NCBI RefSeq assembly: GCF_900104745.1
Contig: NZ_LT629732.1
Span: 1,178,001 to 1,242,000 of the forward strand
DNA: 64,000 bases
Source of the DNA: Actinopolymorpha singaporensis
GTDB lineage: Bacteria; Actinomycetota; Actinomycetes; Propionibacteriales; Actinopolymorphaceae
Direction: 5' to 3'
Each line of letters opens with the position of its first letter. The first letter of the stretch is position 1. Under the pieces are notes generated by a model. The model made no database searches. It had not been told where the DNA came from and saw only the letters and a list, made by a program, of their open reading frames with translations. Made by a program: the position numbers and the translations under genes. This document shows, piece by piece, positions 1 through 9,403 of the stretch.

Positions 1-1
1 C

Positions 2-1042
2 GCCGCGATGCCGCGCGACTGGAACCCAGGTGCCTCCGGCGCCACGTTGTTCCGCACCGTCGAGTCCGTCTCCTGGCTGCGACCCCTCTCGGTCGGCGCG
101 CTGCTGTCCCAGGCGCCCACGGCCTACGGCGGCCCGCTGCGTACGTCTCCCAGCGACACCCGGGCCGAGCTCAGCCGGAGCCAGGTCGAGCATCTGCGCG
201 AGCTCGCGGCCACCTCGGCCATGCTGCTGGACATGCTGGCCGAGCCGGAGCGGTCCCGCCCGGCCCTGGATCGGGAGTTCCTGCGCGGAGCCTCCACGTC
301 GTGGCGGCGCGACGACGCCGACGCGGTCGACCTCATCGACACCATGACCTCCCGGATCCGGGCGGCCATCGGCCGGGTCGAGGTCGTCCCGCCGCGCCTG
401 GTGACCCTGTCCAGCCAGACCGGCCGCTTCCCGGTGACGATCTGGAACCGCGGCAGCCAGCCGGTGGAGGTACGCCTCGAGGTGCGCCCCCGCGACCCCA
501 AACTGCTCAAGGTGGCCCCCATCGACCCGGTGCGCGTCGACCCCAACCGCAAGGCGACGGTGAGCGTGACGGCGCAGGCTCCGTCGGACAGCGCGGTCCG
601 GTCCGCGGTGCAGATGGAGGCGCGGGTGACGACCCGTTCCGGTACGTCGTTCGGCGCCACCCAGCCGTTCTTCGTCAGGGTCACCGGCTACGGTCAGGTC
701 GGCTGGGTGGTCATCTTCGTCGGCCTGGGGCTGTTGCTGTTGGCGGCCGGTACGCGTATCGTCCGGCGGCTGCGGTCGGCCGCGGCAGCCCGGAGGGCCA
801 CGGCCGGCGGTCAGGGCGAGGCGGCCACCGAGGTCGACGAGCCCGGCGCGGCGACCGAGCCCGGCACCGAGCCCGGCGAGCCCGCTCCGGACGAGACGCC
901 GGGCGACCCGGCACGGTCCAACGGCCAGGCCGCGCAGCCGAACGACGAGGATCCCGGCACCCAGCCTGGTTCCGAACCCGGCTCCCAGCCCGGCTCCCAG
1001 CCCGGCTCTCCTGGCCCCGACATGACGAAGGCGAAGCGGTGA
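2..1042 (+). CDS. DUF6049 family protein, C-terminal part (5' truncated by window)
   Basis: The reading frame is open from the window edge, so only the C-terminal part of about 345 residues is seen. It has an Ig-like beta-sandwich stretch (motifs such as LSSQTGRFPVTIWNRG), one membrane helix near visible residues 235-255 (VGWVVIFVGLGLLLLAAG), a short basic stop-transfer segment, and a disordered tail rich in Glu, Pro and Gly with PGSQPGS-type repeats. This matches the large exported DUF6049 proteins that sit directly upstream of murJ in actinobacteria (Rv3909-like position). The extracellular bulk and signal peptide should lie upstream. The gene overlaps murJ by 4 bp (GTGA), so the two are probably translationally coupled. 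Its function is not known; a role in envelope assembly is inferred only from its neighbours. Confidence 0.8.
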   Translation, partial: AAMPRDWNPGASGATLFRTVESVSWLRPLSVGALLSQAPTAYGGPLRTSPSDTRAELSRSQVEHLRELAATSAMLLDMLAEPERSRPALDREFLRGASTSWRRDDADAVDLIDTMTSRIRAAIGRVEVVPPRLVTLSSQTGRFPVTIWNRGSQPVEVRLEVRPRDPKLLKVAPIDPVRVDPNRKATVSVTAQAPSDSAVRSAVQMEARVTTRSGTSFGATQPFFVRVTGYGQVGWVVIFVGLGLLLLAAGTRIVRRLRSAAAARRATAGGQGEAATEVDEPGAATEPGTEPGEPAPDETPGDPARSNGQAAQPNDEDPGTQPGSEPGSQPGSQPGSPGPDMTKAKR

Positions 1043-2733
1043 ACGGTGACGTCGCTGTCCCCCAGAAGAAGGAACCACGAAACGAGCAGACCAGCCTGCT
1101 GCGCGCCAGCGCGGTCATGGCGGCCGGCACCGTGGTCTCCCGGGTCACCGGCTTCGTCCGCAGCCTGGTCCTAGTCTGGGCCCTCGGCACGGCGTTCTTC
1201 GCGGACACGTTCAACCTCGCGAACACGATCCCGAACTCGCTCTACATCCTGATCGCCGGCGGCGCGCTCAACGCGGTCTTCGTACCCCAGCTCGTCCGGG
1301 CGATGAAGAACGACCCGGACGGCGGCGTGGCGTTCGCCCAGCGGCTGCTCACCCTCGCGGCGCTCGTTCTGGCCGGCATGAGCGTGGTGGCAGTGGTCTG
1401 CGCCCCGCTACTGGTGCGCGCCTACTCCGGTGCGGCGATGAACGCTCCCGCCAACCGGCCGTACTTCGACCTCGCGGTGACGTTCGCGTGGTACTGCCTG
1501 CCGCAGATCTTCTTCTACGGCCTGTACGTCATCCTCGGCCAGATGCTGAACGCCCGCGGGCGGTTCGGGCCGATGATGTGGTCGCCGATCCTCAACAACA
1601 TCGTCTCGATCCTGGTCTTCGTGGCGTTCATCGTGGTCTCCGACGCGGACACCCCGCAGGAGATCACCGGCGCGCAGATCCTGTTGCTGGGCCTCGGCTC
1701 GACCCTCGGCATCGCCGTCCAGGCTCTGGTCCTGTTGCCGGTGCTGCGCAGCGCGGGCTTCCGGCTCCGCCCGAGGTTCGACTTCCGGGGCGGCGGCATC
1801 GGCAAGTCCGGCCGGCTGGCGATCTGGACCGTCGGGTTCGTCCTGGTCAACCAGGTGTGGTTCATCGTGGCCACCCGGCTGACCACCGCGGTGAGCGCGC
1901 AGGCGCTGGAGAGGTTCGGGCACGACAGCGGGTACGGCCTCACGCCGTACCTCAACGCCTACCTCATCCTGATGCTCCCGCACGCGGTGATCACGGTCTC
2001 CATCGTCGCGGCGCTGCTGCCGAGGATGAGCCGGTCGGCGGCCGAGGGCGACAACGGCGCGGTCCGCGACGACCTGTCGTACGGCCTGCGGCTCACGGCC
2101 GTGGCGATCATCCCGGCGTCGGTCGCCTTCCTCGCCCTCGGCGCGGACATGACCACCGCGCTGTTCTTCTTCCTGCACGGAGGCGGGGACACCAGCGCGC
2201 GGTTCATGGGGTACGTCCTGATGGGGTTCGCGCTCGGTCTGATCGGGTTCTCCAGCCACCACATCGTCCTGCGGGGCTTCTACGCCTACGAGGACACCCG
2301 CACGCCGGTCTTCGTCCAGATCGGCGTGGTGCTGGTGGGCATCGTGTGTGCGGTGATCGCCTACTCCGTCCTGCCGGTGCAGTGGAAGACGGTGGGCATC
2401 GCCGCGTCGTACGGCCTCGGCTACTGGATCGGGTTCCTCGGCAGCCTGGTCGTGCTGCGCCGCCGGATGGGCGGGGTCGACGGGCGCCGGCTGTTCAGCA
2501 CGTACGCCCGGGCCGGCGGGGCGGCGCTGATCCCCGGCGCGCTCGCGTACGCCCTCGCCCGGCTGGTCACCGCCGGGCTCGGTGACTCCCCGCTGGTGGA
2601 ACTACTGGCGGTGGCGGTGGGTGGAGTGGTCCTGCTCGGGGGATACCTTGTCCTGGCCAGACTCTTCGCGGTCCGGGAGATCGCCGAGCTCCTCGGCCTC
2701 CTCCGTGCCAGGCTGGGCCGGTCCGCAGCCTGA
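1039..2733 (+). CDS. murJ: Lipid II flippase MurJ
   Basis: A polytopic membrane protein of 564 residues in the MVN/MurJ family (MOP exporter superfamily), which flips lipid-linked peptidoglycan precursor across the plasma membrane. The diagnostic N-terminal segment RASAVMAAGTVVSRVTGFVR is present, followed by about 14 hydrophobic segments. The GTG start at 1039 is chosen because it overlaps the upstream stop (GTGA) and is preceded by a GAAGGCGAAG-type ribosome site; longer reading through the upstream gene is spurious. In mycobacteria this protein carries a fused C-terminal pseudokinase. Here the kinase-like part is a separate gene starting 113 bp downstream. It is probably essential for wall synthesis. 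Confidence 0.93.
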   Translation: MNGDVAVPQKKEPRNEQTSLLRASAVMAAGTVVSRVTGFVRSLVLVWALGTAFFADTFNLANTIPNSLYILIAGGALNAVFVPQLVRAMKNDPDGGVAFAQRLLTLAALVLAGMSVVAVVCAPLLVRAYSGAAMNAPANRPYFDLAVTFAWYCLPQIFFYGLYVILGQMLNARGRFGPMMWSPILNNIVSILVFVAFIVVSDADTPQEITGAQILLLGLGSTLGIAVQALVLLPVLRSAGFRLRPRFDFRGGGIGKSGRLAIWTVGFVLVNQVWFIVATRLTTAVSAQALERFGHDSGYGLTPYLNAYLILMLPHAVITVSIVAALLPRMSRSAAEGDNGAVRDDLSYGLRLTAVAIIPASVAFLALGADMTTALFFFLHGGGDTSARFMGYVLMGFALGLIGFSSHHIVLRGFYAYEDTRTPVFVQIGVVLVGIVCAVIAYSVLPVQWKTVGIAASYGLGYWIGFLGSLVVLRRRMGGVDGRRLFSTYARAGGAALIPGALAYALARLVTAGLGDSPLVELLAVAVGGVVLLGGYLVLARLFAVREIAELLGLLRARLGRSAA

Positions 2734-2846
2734 CGGCCGTGTGGCGATCGTCGCCGGGCGAGCGCTCGGAGCAATCGGGCATTAGCATGTAAGCGCCAGT
2801 CAGACAGTCCGGGACGGATCGGCGTCCCTCGGCGAGCAGGAGGGCC

Positions 2847-4595
2847 GTGCATCCGACCGATGTCGACCCGGGCGTGACGCTCGCCGGTCGTTACCGTGTC
2901 GCCGAGCTTCTCGCGGAGACGCCCGGCGACGGCGGGGTGGCGCAGACCTGGCGGGCCATCGACGAGGTCCTCTCACGTTCCGTCGTCGTGCATGTGCTGG
3001 CCGCGGACGATCCGCGGGTCGACCACCTGCTCGAGGCGTCCCGGCGGGCCGCGACCGCCGCCGACGTACGTTTCATCCGGGTGCTCGACGCGTTGCGTGA
3101 CGACGGGGTCGCCTACGTCGTCCGCGAGTGGGTGGCCGGCCGCAGCCTCGGCGCGTTGCTGGCCGACGGACCGTTGCCGCCCCAGCAGGCCGGTCTGCTG
3201 GTCCGTGAGGTGAGCGAGGCGATCGCCCGCGCCCACGACCAGGGACTGTCCCACGAGCGGCTCGACCCCGACGCCGTGGTGGTCACCGACACCGGCTCCA
3301 TCAAGATCGTCGGACTGGCGACCCAGGCCGCGCTCAGCGGCGCCCGCACCGACGAGGACACCGGAACCGACCCGCAACGCGAGGACGCGGTCGGCATCGG
3401 CCGGCTCCTCTACGCCGCGCTGACCGCGCGCTGGCCGGCCGGCCCGCGCAGTGGACTGAACGCCGCACCCCGCGCGGCCGACGGCACGCTGTTGTCGCCG
3501 CGGCAGTGCCGGGCGGGCGTCCCGCGCTCGCTGGACGAGATCACCGAGCGGATCCTCGACGAGCACCCCCGGCACGGCGACCCACTGACCACGCCCCAGC
3601 AGATCGCCGCCGCGCTCACCGAGGTCGTCGGCATGACCCCGATCGAGGGGGTGCTTCCACCGACCTCGCCGTCGGGCGGCGGCCACGACCCCGGCTTCCA
3701 CGCGGGTGGGCACGGGCCGACCAGCTACGCCGACGCACCCACCCAGGTGGGTGTCCCGCCGGTCGGCGCCGCCCGCGGTGACCTCAACGGCCGTGCCTCG
3801 GCCCACACCCGGCAGGTCGGTGACGGCAGCGACCTCGGCGACCAGACCCAGCGGGTTCCGGCGGCCGACATGTCCCACACCGCCATGCACCCGCGCGGCA
3901 ACTACGCCCCGCCTCCTCCCGCGCAGGCACCACAGCACTACCCGCAGCAGGAGCGCGAGCAGCGGCCACGCTGGTGGCGGATCGCCGCCGCCCTGGTGGC
4001 GCTGTTGGTGCTGGCCGGCGCCGGGTTGCTCGGCTGGCAACTGATGAGCACGGCCTTCGACAACCCGGGCCCCTCGACGACACCTACCGCCGGTGACACT
4101 CCCACCCCCGCCAAGACCGAGACGGCGGCGGCGGGCTCGCCCATTCGGGTCACCGGCGCCAAGGACTTCGACCCGCCGCCGGGAGGCAACGGCGAGGAGC
4201 ACCCCGAGGACGTCGCCAAGGCCTACGACGGTGACCAGTCCACGATGTGGACGACCATGGGCTACCGCAACAACCCCCAGCTCGGCGGCCTCAAGCCGGG
4301 CGTGGGGGTCTGGTTCGACCTCGGCAAGCCGGTCGACGTCGGCCGGGTCGAGCTCAGCCTGCGCAGCGGCGGCACCGACGTCCAGCTGCGGGCGGCGCCG
4401 GAGGGCGCGTCGAGCGCACCGACCACCATCGACGACTGGCAGCAGATCGCCAAGCAGGACGGCGCCGGCGGCGAGGTGACGCTGCGCCCGGACAAACCGG
4501 TGCGCACCCGGTTCCTGCTGGTCTGGCTGACCAAACTGCCGCCCGACGGTTCCGACTACCGCGGCGGGATTGCGGAGATCGTCGTACGCCGATGA
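2847..4595 (+). CDS. Membrane pseudokinase with C-terminal discoidin-like domain (MurJ partner)
   Basis: 582 residues. Residues 1-260 follow a Ser/Thr kinase fold but lack the catalytic residues. The VAIK lysine is replaced (SVVVHVLA), the HRD-K-N loop reads HERLDPDA, and the DFG motif is VGL. It should therefore bind rather than phosphorylate. A Pro/Gln-rich linker leads to a membrane helix near residues 374-400, then an extracellular F5/8-type (discoidin-like) domain near 430-582 (AYDGDQSTMWTT). In mycobacteria the same parts are fused to MurJ and are bound by the FHA protein FhaA when phosphorylated; a similar scaffold role is inferred here. The GTG start has a strong AGGAGGG site. It overlaps sigM by 4 bp. 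Confidence 0.85.
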   Translation: MHPTDVDPGVTLAGRYRVAELLAETPGDGGVAQTWRAIDEVLSRSVVVHVLAADDPRVDHLLEASRRAATAADVRFIRVLDALRDDGVAYVVREWVAGRSLGALLADGPLPPQQAGLLVREVSEAIARAHDQGLSHERLDPDAVVVTDTGSIKIVGLATQAALSGARTDEDTGTDPQREDAVGIGRLLYAALTARWPAGPRSGLNAAPRAADGTLLSPRQCRAGVPRSLDEITERILDEHPRHGDPLTTPQQIAAALTEVVGMTPIEGVLPPTSPSGGGHDPGFHAGGHGPTSYADAPTQVGVPPVGAARGDLNGRASAHTRQVGDGSDLGDQTQRVPAADMSHTAMHPRGNYAPPPPAQAPQHYPQQEREQRPRWWRIAAALVALLVLAGAGLLGWQLMSTAFDNPGPSTTPTAGDTPTPAKTETAAAGSPIRVTGAKDFDPPPGGNGEEHPEDVAKAYDGDQSTMWTTMGYRNNPQLGGLKPGVGVWFDLGKPVDVGRVELSLRSGGTDVQLRAAPEGASSAPTTIDDWQQIAKQDGAGGEVTLRPDKPVRTRFLLVWLTKLPPDGSDYRGGIAEIVVRR

Positions 4596-5344
4596 CCACC
4601 AGCACCCCGGACACCCTCGCCGAGGGCGGCGGTGCACCAACCGACCGGGACCTCATCGCGGCCCACGTGGCGGGCGACCCGGAAGCGTTCGCCACGTTGT
4701 TCCGCCGGCACCGTGACCGGCTGTGGGCGGTGGCGCTCCGTACGATGTCCGACCCGGACGAGGCGGCCGACGCCCTGCAGGACGCGCTGATCTCGGCGTT
4801 CCGCAACGCCGGCCAGTTCCGCGGCGACTCCGCGGTGACCACCTGGCTGCACCGCGTCGTCGTCAACGCCTGTCTGGACCGCATCAGGCGGCGTGCCGTC
4901 CGGGCGGCCGACCCGCTGCCCGAGGATGACCGGGCGGCCGAGCTGGCCGCCGACCGGCCACCGGACCCGGCGGAGGTGCAGGAGCTTCGGATCGACGTCC
5001 TCACCGCGCTCGACTCCCTCAATCCCGACCAGCGGGCGGCGATCGTGCTGGTCGACATGGAGGGCTACTCCGTGGAGGAGGCGGCGCAGATCCTCGAGTG
5101 CGCCCCCGGGACGATCAAGAGCCGGTGCGCGCGTGGCCGGGCCAGGCTCGTACCCCTGCTGGCCCACCTCCGGCCGACCGCCGGCGCCGTCTCCGAGCCC
5201 GCCGAAGCCGGGGGGAACCACCCGGCGCCACCTGACGTCCAACGCGTTCGAGGGACCCGAAGCGACCAGGACCCGGACCACCCCTGGCCTTCGGCCACCC
5301 ACCGCCGAGGAGGCACGCGACGACGTGGAGGGGAGGCGAAGTGA
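4592..5344 (+). CDS. sigM: ECF RNA polymerase sigma factor SigM
   Basis: 250 residues. Sigma region 2 is seen as LWAVALRTMSDPDEAADALQ and region 4 as LNPDQRAAIVLVDMEGYSVE followed by a helix-turn-helix (APGTIKSRCARGRARL). This gene position (murJ, pseudokinase, sigM, anti-sigma, trxB) is where SigM is found in actinobacteria. The C-terminal tail after about residue 190 is polar, basic and probably disordered. The ATG at 4592 overlaps the previous stop (ATGA), and the gene overlaps its anti-sigma gene by 4 bp (GTGA), so pseudokinase, sigma factor and anti-sigma factor are coupled. It is expected to direct transcription under an envelope or redox stress; the exact regulon is not visible here. 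Confidence 0.9.
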   Translation: MTTSTPDTLAEGGGAPTDRDLIAAHVAGDPEAFATLFRRHRDRLWAVALRTMSDPDEAADALQDALISAFRNAGQFRGDSAVTTWLHRVVVNACLDRIRRRAVRAADPLPEDDRAAELAADRPPDPAEVQELRIDVLTALDSLNPDQRAAIVLVDMEGYSVEEAAQILECAPGTIKSRCARGRARLVPLLAHLRPTAGAVSEPAEAGGNHPAPPDVQRVRGTRSDQDPDHPWPSATHRRGGTRRRGGEAK

Positions 5345-6201
5345 CGGCCGGCCCGCACGTTGACGACGACACCCTGGCCGCCGCCCACGCCGGGCTCCTG
5401 TCCGACGCCGAGGCCGCCCGCATCGACGCTCACCTGGCCGGCTGCGCGGCGTGCTCGGCCGCCGCGGACGCGCACGCAGAGCTCGAACACCTCCTTCGGG
5501 AGAGCGCGGCCATCCCCACCCAGATGCCCTCGGCGGTCGCCGAGCGGATGGAGTCCGCACTCGCGGCGGAGGCCCGCGCCCGCGCCGACGGCCGGCCCGG
5601 AGTGACCCCACTCTCCGCCGCCCGTGACCGTGCCGGTCGGCGTTCCGGATGGCGTCGTCCGTCCCGGCTCCTCGCCGTCGCGGCCGGCGTGGCCGTACTC
5701 GCGGCCGGTGCGGGCGTGGCCGGCAACCTCCTCGACGAGCGCGACGTCCCGGTCGCCGGTGGTTCCCACACCACGGCGCCGCGTACGCCGTCACCTTCGA
5801 CCGCCTCCCCTTCACCACGACCGGTGCCACCGGGAAGCTACGCCTTCACCGCGCAGGCGGCCGGGACCAACTTCTCGGCGGCGCGCTTCGGCAGCGAGGT
5901 GGGCGCCGTCGTGGCGGCGGGCACGCCGAAGCCCCCGGGCAAACCGTTCGGTCCCCGGAGCAACAACGGCCTCGCCCCCGACCCCAGCCGCTGCGTCGAC
6001 CGGGTGCTCGACGCCGCCGGCGCCGGCGGAACGCTCCTGGACACCGTCGGTGCACGCTTCGGCGGCACACCTGTGACGGTGGCACTGGTCAGGACCAGCG
6101 GCGGGTCGTCGGGCGTCCCCGAGGTCCGGGCGTACGCCATCGCGGGGTGCCCGTCGCAGGACGCACACGTCGTCGGCACCGCGCAGGTGCCGGTGCGCTG
6201 A
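5341..6201 (+). CDS. Zinc-type membrane anti-sigma factor for SigM
   Basis: 286 residues. The N-terminal domain carries the zinc anti-sigma signature H31-x3-C35-x2-C38 (HLAGCAACS). A basic stretch leads to a single membrane helix near residues 107-130 (LLAVAAGVAVLAAGAG). The extracytoplasmic part is Ser/Pro/Thr-rich and then folds into a Cys-containing domain of unknown type. Its 4-bp overlap with sigM is the usual partner arrangement, so it most likely holds SigM at the membrane until a signal releases it. The GTG start at 5341 is set by this overlap. Confidence 0.87.
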   Translation: MTAGPHVDDDTLAAAHAGLLSDAEAARIDAHLAGCAACSAAADAHAELEHLLRESAAIPTQMPSAVAERMESALAAEARARADGRPGVTPLSAARDRAGRRSGWRRPSRLLAVAAGVAVLAAGAGVAGNLLDERDVPVAGGSHTTAPRTPSPSTASPSPRPVPPGSYAFTAQAAGTNFSAARFGSEVGAVVAAGTPKPPGKPFGPRSNNGLAPDPSRCVDRVLDAAGAGGTLLDTVGARFGGTPVTVALVRTSGGSSGVPEVRAYAIAGCPSQDAHVVGTAQVPVR

Positions 6202-6327
6202 CCACCGCAGCTCGCACCGCGAAGCTCGCCCTGCGAGGCTCGTACCGGTGGTCGGCATCGACCGGTTTCTCGCTGATGTCACCCAGTCGTCACGGCGCGT
6301 GCCGGTCCACGGCGACCGGATGGCGGC

Positions 6328-6353
6328 GGAATGCCCGACGCCTAGGATCGGTT
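6328..6353 (+). promoter_or_regulatory. SigR/SigH-type promoter of trxB-trxA
   Basis: GGAAT at 6328-6332 and GTT at 6351-6353 are separated by exactly 18 bases. This is the consensus reported for the thiol-oxidative-stress sigma factor SigR of Streptomyces (SigH in mycobacteria), which drives trxBA there. It lies 43 bp upstream of the trxB GTG, giving a short leader. The spacing match is direct observation; use by a SigR homologue is inferred, as no sigR gene is in this window. Confidence 0.75.
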
Positions 6354-6395
6354 ACGCATGGGCAGCGTCAGTTGCTTTGGAGAGCGAGGTAGTCC

Positions 6396-7367
6396 GTGTC
6401 CGATGTCCGCAATGTGATCGTGATCGGCTCCGGGCCCGCGGGATACTCCGCGGCGCTCTACGCCGGACGCGCACGGCTGCAGCCGCTGGTGTTCGAGGGA
6501 TCGGTGGAGGCCGGTGGCGCCTTGATGAACACCACCGACGTGGAGAACTTCCCCGGCTTCCCGGACGGCATCATGGGCCCGGACCTGATGGACAACTTCC
6601 GCAAGCAGGCCGAGCGCTTCGACGCCGAGCTGGTGGCCGACGAGGTGCACAGCGTCGACCTGACCAACGAGGTCAAGGTCGTTCGCGACTCCGCCGGGGT
6701 GGAGCACCGGGCGTTCGCGGTCATCCTCGCGATGGGCTCGGCGTACCGCAAGCTCGGCATCCCGGGCGAGGAACTCCTCTCCGGGCACGGCATCTCCTGG
6801 TGTGCCACCTGTGACGGCTTCTTCTTCCGCGACCAGGACATCGCCGTCGTGGGCGGTGGCGACTCCGCGATGGAGGAGGCGCAGTTCCTGACGAAGTTCG
6901 CCCGGTCCGTGACCGTGGTGCACCGTCGCGACACGCTACGGGCGAGCAAGATCATGCAGGACCGCGCGCTGGCCAACCCCAAGATCCGGTTCCTGTGGAA
7001 CACCGAGGTGCTGGCGGCCGAGGGCACCGACAAGCTGGAGGGCCTGCTGGTTCGGGACACCCGGACCGGTGAGCAGTCGACGTTGCCGGTGACCGGGTTC
7101 TTCGAGGCGATCGGGCACGACCCGCGCAGTGAGCTCGTCCGCGGCCAGGTCGATGTCGACGAGGCCGGCTACGTCCTCGTCGACCACCCGAGCACCCGTA
7201 CCAACCTGCCAGGAGTGTTCGCCGCCGGTGACCTCGTGGACAGCACCTACCGGCAGGCCGCGACCGCGGCGGGGACCGGTGTGGCCGCCGCCCTGGACGC
7301 GGAACGCTACCTGGCGGCGCTGGAAGACGACACGGACGTGCAGACCGCACAGACCGTGGAAGCCTGA
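6396..7367 (+). CDS. trxB: Thioredoxin-disulfide reductase TrxB
   Basis: 323 residues, the normal length for the low-molecular-weight NADPH-dependent flavoenzyme. The FAD dinucleotide motif is [15 protein letters not shown] near the N-terminus, the redox-active CATC has cysteines at about 136 and 139 ([10 protein letters not shown]), and the NADPH motif [10 protein letters not shown] follows. The GTG at 6396 follows a GAGAGCGAGG site. The gene is co-transcribed with trxA 28 bp downstream and sits behind a SigR-type promoter. It reduces thioredoxin in the cytoplasm and supports disulfide-stress recovery. Confidence 0.95.
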   Translation: MSDVRNVIVIGSGPAGYSAALYAGRARLQPLVFEGSVEAGGALMNTTDVENFPGFPDGIMGPDLMDNFRKQAERFDAELVADEVHSVDLTNEVKVVRDSAGVEHRAFAVILAMGSAYRKLGIPGEELLSGHGISWCATCDGFFFRDQDIAVVGGGDSAMEEAQFLTKFARSVTVVHRRDTLRASKIMQDRALANPKIRFLWNTEVLAAEGTDKLEGLLVRDTRTGEQSTLPVTGFFEAIGHDPRSELVRGQVDVDEAGYVLVDHPSTRTNLPGVFAAGDLVDSTYRQAATAAGTGVAAALDAERYLAALEDDTDVQTAQTVEA

Positions 7368-7395
7368 GACGAAACCCCTTCGAGAGGAGACACCA

Positions 7396-7725
7396 GTGGG
7401 CGATATCAAGCCGGTGACCGATGCCGAGTTCCCGACCACGGTCCTGCAGAGCGACAAGCCGGTCGTCGTCGACTTCTGGGCGGAATGGTGCGGTCCCTGC
7501 CGTCAGGTGGCGCCCGTACTGGAGGAGCTCGCCAAGGAGTACGCCGACAAGATCACGTTCCTCAAGCTGAACGTGGACGAAAACCCGCAGACGCCGCTCG
7601 AGTACCGCGTGACCGGCATCCCGACCATCAACGTCTACAAGGGCGGTCAGGTCGTGAAGTCGCTGGTCGGCGCGCGTCCCAAGGCGGCGATCAAGGCCGA
7701 GCTGTCCGACCTCGTGCCGGCCTGA
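7396..7725 (+). CDS. trxA: Thioredoxin TrxA
   Basis: 109 residues with the canonical active site W31-C32-G33-P34-C35 (FWAEWCGPC), the conserved Asp of VDFWA, and the cis-proline loop ([13 protein letters not shown]). The GTG start at 7396 has a GAGAGGAG ribosome site. It is the substrate of the TrxB encoded immediately upstream and reduces cytoplasmic disulfides. A perfect 11-bp inverted repeat about 135 bp downstream probably ends this transcript. Confidence 0.95.
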   Translation: MGDIKPVTDAEFPTTVLQSDKPVVVDFWAEWCGPCRQVAPVLEELAKEYADKITFLKLNVDENPQTPLEYRVTGIPTINVYKGGQVVKSLVGARPKAAIKAELSDLVPA

Positions 7726-8257
7726 CCGGCTGGCGTCGTACCTGGTCACACCTGGTCGCGCCTGCTCCAGACGAACACGCGGCGAGCCGCAACCTGTGAG
7801 CGCTGGGTGTCCATCCTCGTGGTCCCGGGTTCTGCGGAGGCCCCGACCGTGCGAACCGTTCGCCTCGTTCCGCCACTCCGGTGGAACGAGGCGGCGGGCG
7901 CCGGTCGGGGCCTCTCGCGTACCCGCCCCCCGTGGATCTGCATTCTCAGGTTGGCCCTCGGTCGGCCCTGTCGTCGGGACCCGTCCGCTGGGCGCCGCTC
8001 ACCTCGGGGCGGTTCCGGCCTGCCGCCTCCCCCATTCGTACGGCCCGTCGGTATGAGCCCGGCCACCCACCATGGCCGACCCCGCCGCCACCGCTCTGGT
8101 CCCGTCCTGCACCGGCCGGAGGGCATCCGCCACGCCCGGCACGTTCATCGGTGCCCGCACCGAGGGATGAGTCCGGCCAGCGGGCATGGATAGCATGGCG
8201 ACGCCGATCCGGGCCCAGCCCAGGGCCCGTGCGTACGCAGCGACTTCGGAGGCGCCC
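7726..8257. other. Non-coding stretch between trxA and the amidase gene
   Basis: About 530 bases with no convincing gene. The open frames here are Arg/Pro-rich, lack ribosome sites and resemble GC-driven artefacts. The only clear structure is the hairpin at 7861-7893. The promoter of the amidase gene should lie in the last 100 bases, but I cannot place its hexamers with confidence. Confidence 0.6.
7861..7893 (+). terminator. Strong hairpin downstream of trxA
   Basis: CGCCTCGTTCC at 7861-7871 and GGAACGAGGCG at 7883-7893 form a perfect 11-bp stem with an 11-base loop. No T-run follows, as is common in high-GC actinobacteria. It is the likely transcription end of trxB-trxA. Confidence 0.6.
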
Positions 8258-9403
8258 ATGACCGAGCACCGATACGGGCTGGGCGACCGCGGTCCAGCAG
8301 TGGCCGAGATCCGTACGAAGCTGGTCCAGCTGGGCATACTGCCGACGGCCGCCGAGACCGTCGGGCACGTCGACGCGCCGTTCGACGAGACGGTCGACCA
8401 GGCCGTACGCCAGTTCCAGCAGCAGCGGGGGCTGACGGCCAACGGCGTGGTCGACGCCGAGACCTACCGCGTGCTCGACGAGGCACGCTGGCGGCTCGGT
8501 GACCGGCTGCTGTCCTACACCGCCGGCCACCTGCTCACCGGCGACGACGTCGCCACGCTGCAGCGGCGGCTGATGGAGCTGGGGTTCGAGGTCGACCGAG
8601 TGGACGGGATGTACGGCCCCAGCACCGAGCACGCCGTACGAGAGTTCCAGCACAGCGTGGGCGCACCGGTCGACGGGACCTGCGGGCCCGCGACGTTCAA
8701 GGCGCTCGCCCGGCTGTCGCCGATCGTCACCGGCGGGCGGGCCGACGCGCTCCGTGAGTCCGAAAGGATCCACCGCTCCGGTCCGCGGCTGCCCGGCAAG
8801 GTGGTCGTCATCGACCCAGGTCACGGCGGCGCCGACCTCGGTTGCTCGGCCAACGGACTGTCGGAGGCGGAGATCGCCTTCGACCTCGCCTGCCGGATCG
8901 AGGGTCGGCTGGAGGCGACCGGCGTACGGGTCTACCTGTCGCGTGGCCGCGACTCGAGCCCCGACGAGGCCGCCCGCGCGCGGTTCGCCAACGAGACCGA
9001 CGCCGACCTGGTCGTGTCGTTGCACGTCGACGAGCATCCCAACCCGCACGCCAGCGGGGTCGCGACCTACTACTACGGCACGGCCGGCCACGAGGACGAC
9101 ATTCCGTCGACGCTGGGCGAACGCTTCGCCGGCCTGGTGCAACGCGAGATCGTCGCCCGAACCGACCTGCGCGACTGTCACACCCACGCCAAGACCTGGG
9201 ACCTCCTCCGCTACACGCGGATGCCGGCCGTCCGGATCGAGCTCGGCTACGTGACGAACCCCAGCGACGCCGCCCGCATCGCCGATCCCGGCTTCCGCGA
9301 CGTCGTCGCCGAGGCGATCGTGGTCGCCGTCCAGCGGGTCTACCTGCCGCCGGAGATGGACGCGCCCACCGGAGTTCTTCAACTCGGCGAGCTCATCCGC
9401 TGA
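8258..9403 (+). CDS. N-acetylmuramoyl-L-alanine amidase with two peptidoglycan-binding domains
   Basis: 381 residues. Two PG_binding_1 repeats (about residues 10-70 and 90-150, e.g. DETVDQAVRQFQQQRGL and STEHAVREFQHSVG) precede an Amidase_3 catalytic domain from about residue 170. The zinc ligands are visible as the His of VIDPGHGGAD, the Glu after GLSEAEI and the His of SLHVDEHPN, with the catalytic Glu in RIELGYVTNPSD. It cleaves the bond between muramic acid and L-Ala in peptidoglycan. I see no signal peptide, which is also true of the CwlM-type regulatory amidase homologue at this locus in mycobacteria, so a cytoplasmic role is possible. The ATG at 8258 is preferred over upstream starts because of its GGAGG site. 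Confidence 0.85.
   Translation: MTEHRYGLGDRGPAVAEIRTKLVQLGILPTAAETVGHVDAPFDETVDQAVRQFQQQRGLTANGVVDAETYRVLDEARWRLGDRLLSYTAGHLLTGDDVATLQRRLMELGFEVDRVDGMYGPSTEHAVREFQHSVGAPVDGTCGPATFKALARLSPIVTGGRADALRESERIHRSGPRLPGKVVVIDPGHGGADLGCSANGLSEAEIAFDLACRIEGRLEATGVRVYLSRGRDSSPDEAARARFANETDADLVVSLHVDEHPNPHASGVATYYYGTAGHEDDIPSTLGERFAGLVQREIVARTDLRDCHTHAKTWDLLRYTRMPAVRIELGYVTNPSDAARIADPGFRDVVAEAIVVAVQRVYLPPEMDAPTGVLQLGELIR

Noticed and set aside
7746-8126. Minus-strand open frame downstream of trxA
   Set aside because: Arg/Pro/Gly-rich composition, no ribosome site, and it covers a hairpin; looks like non-coding GC-rich DNA.
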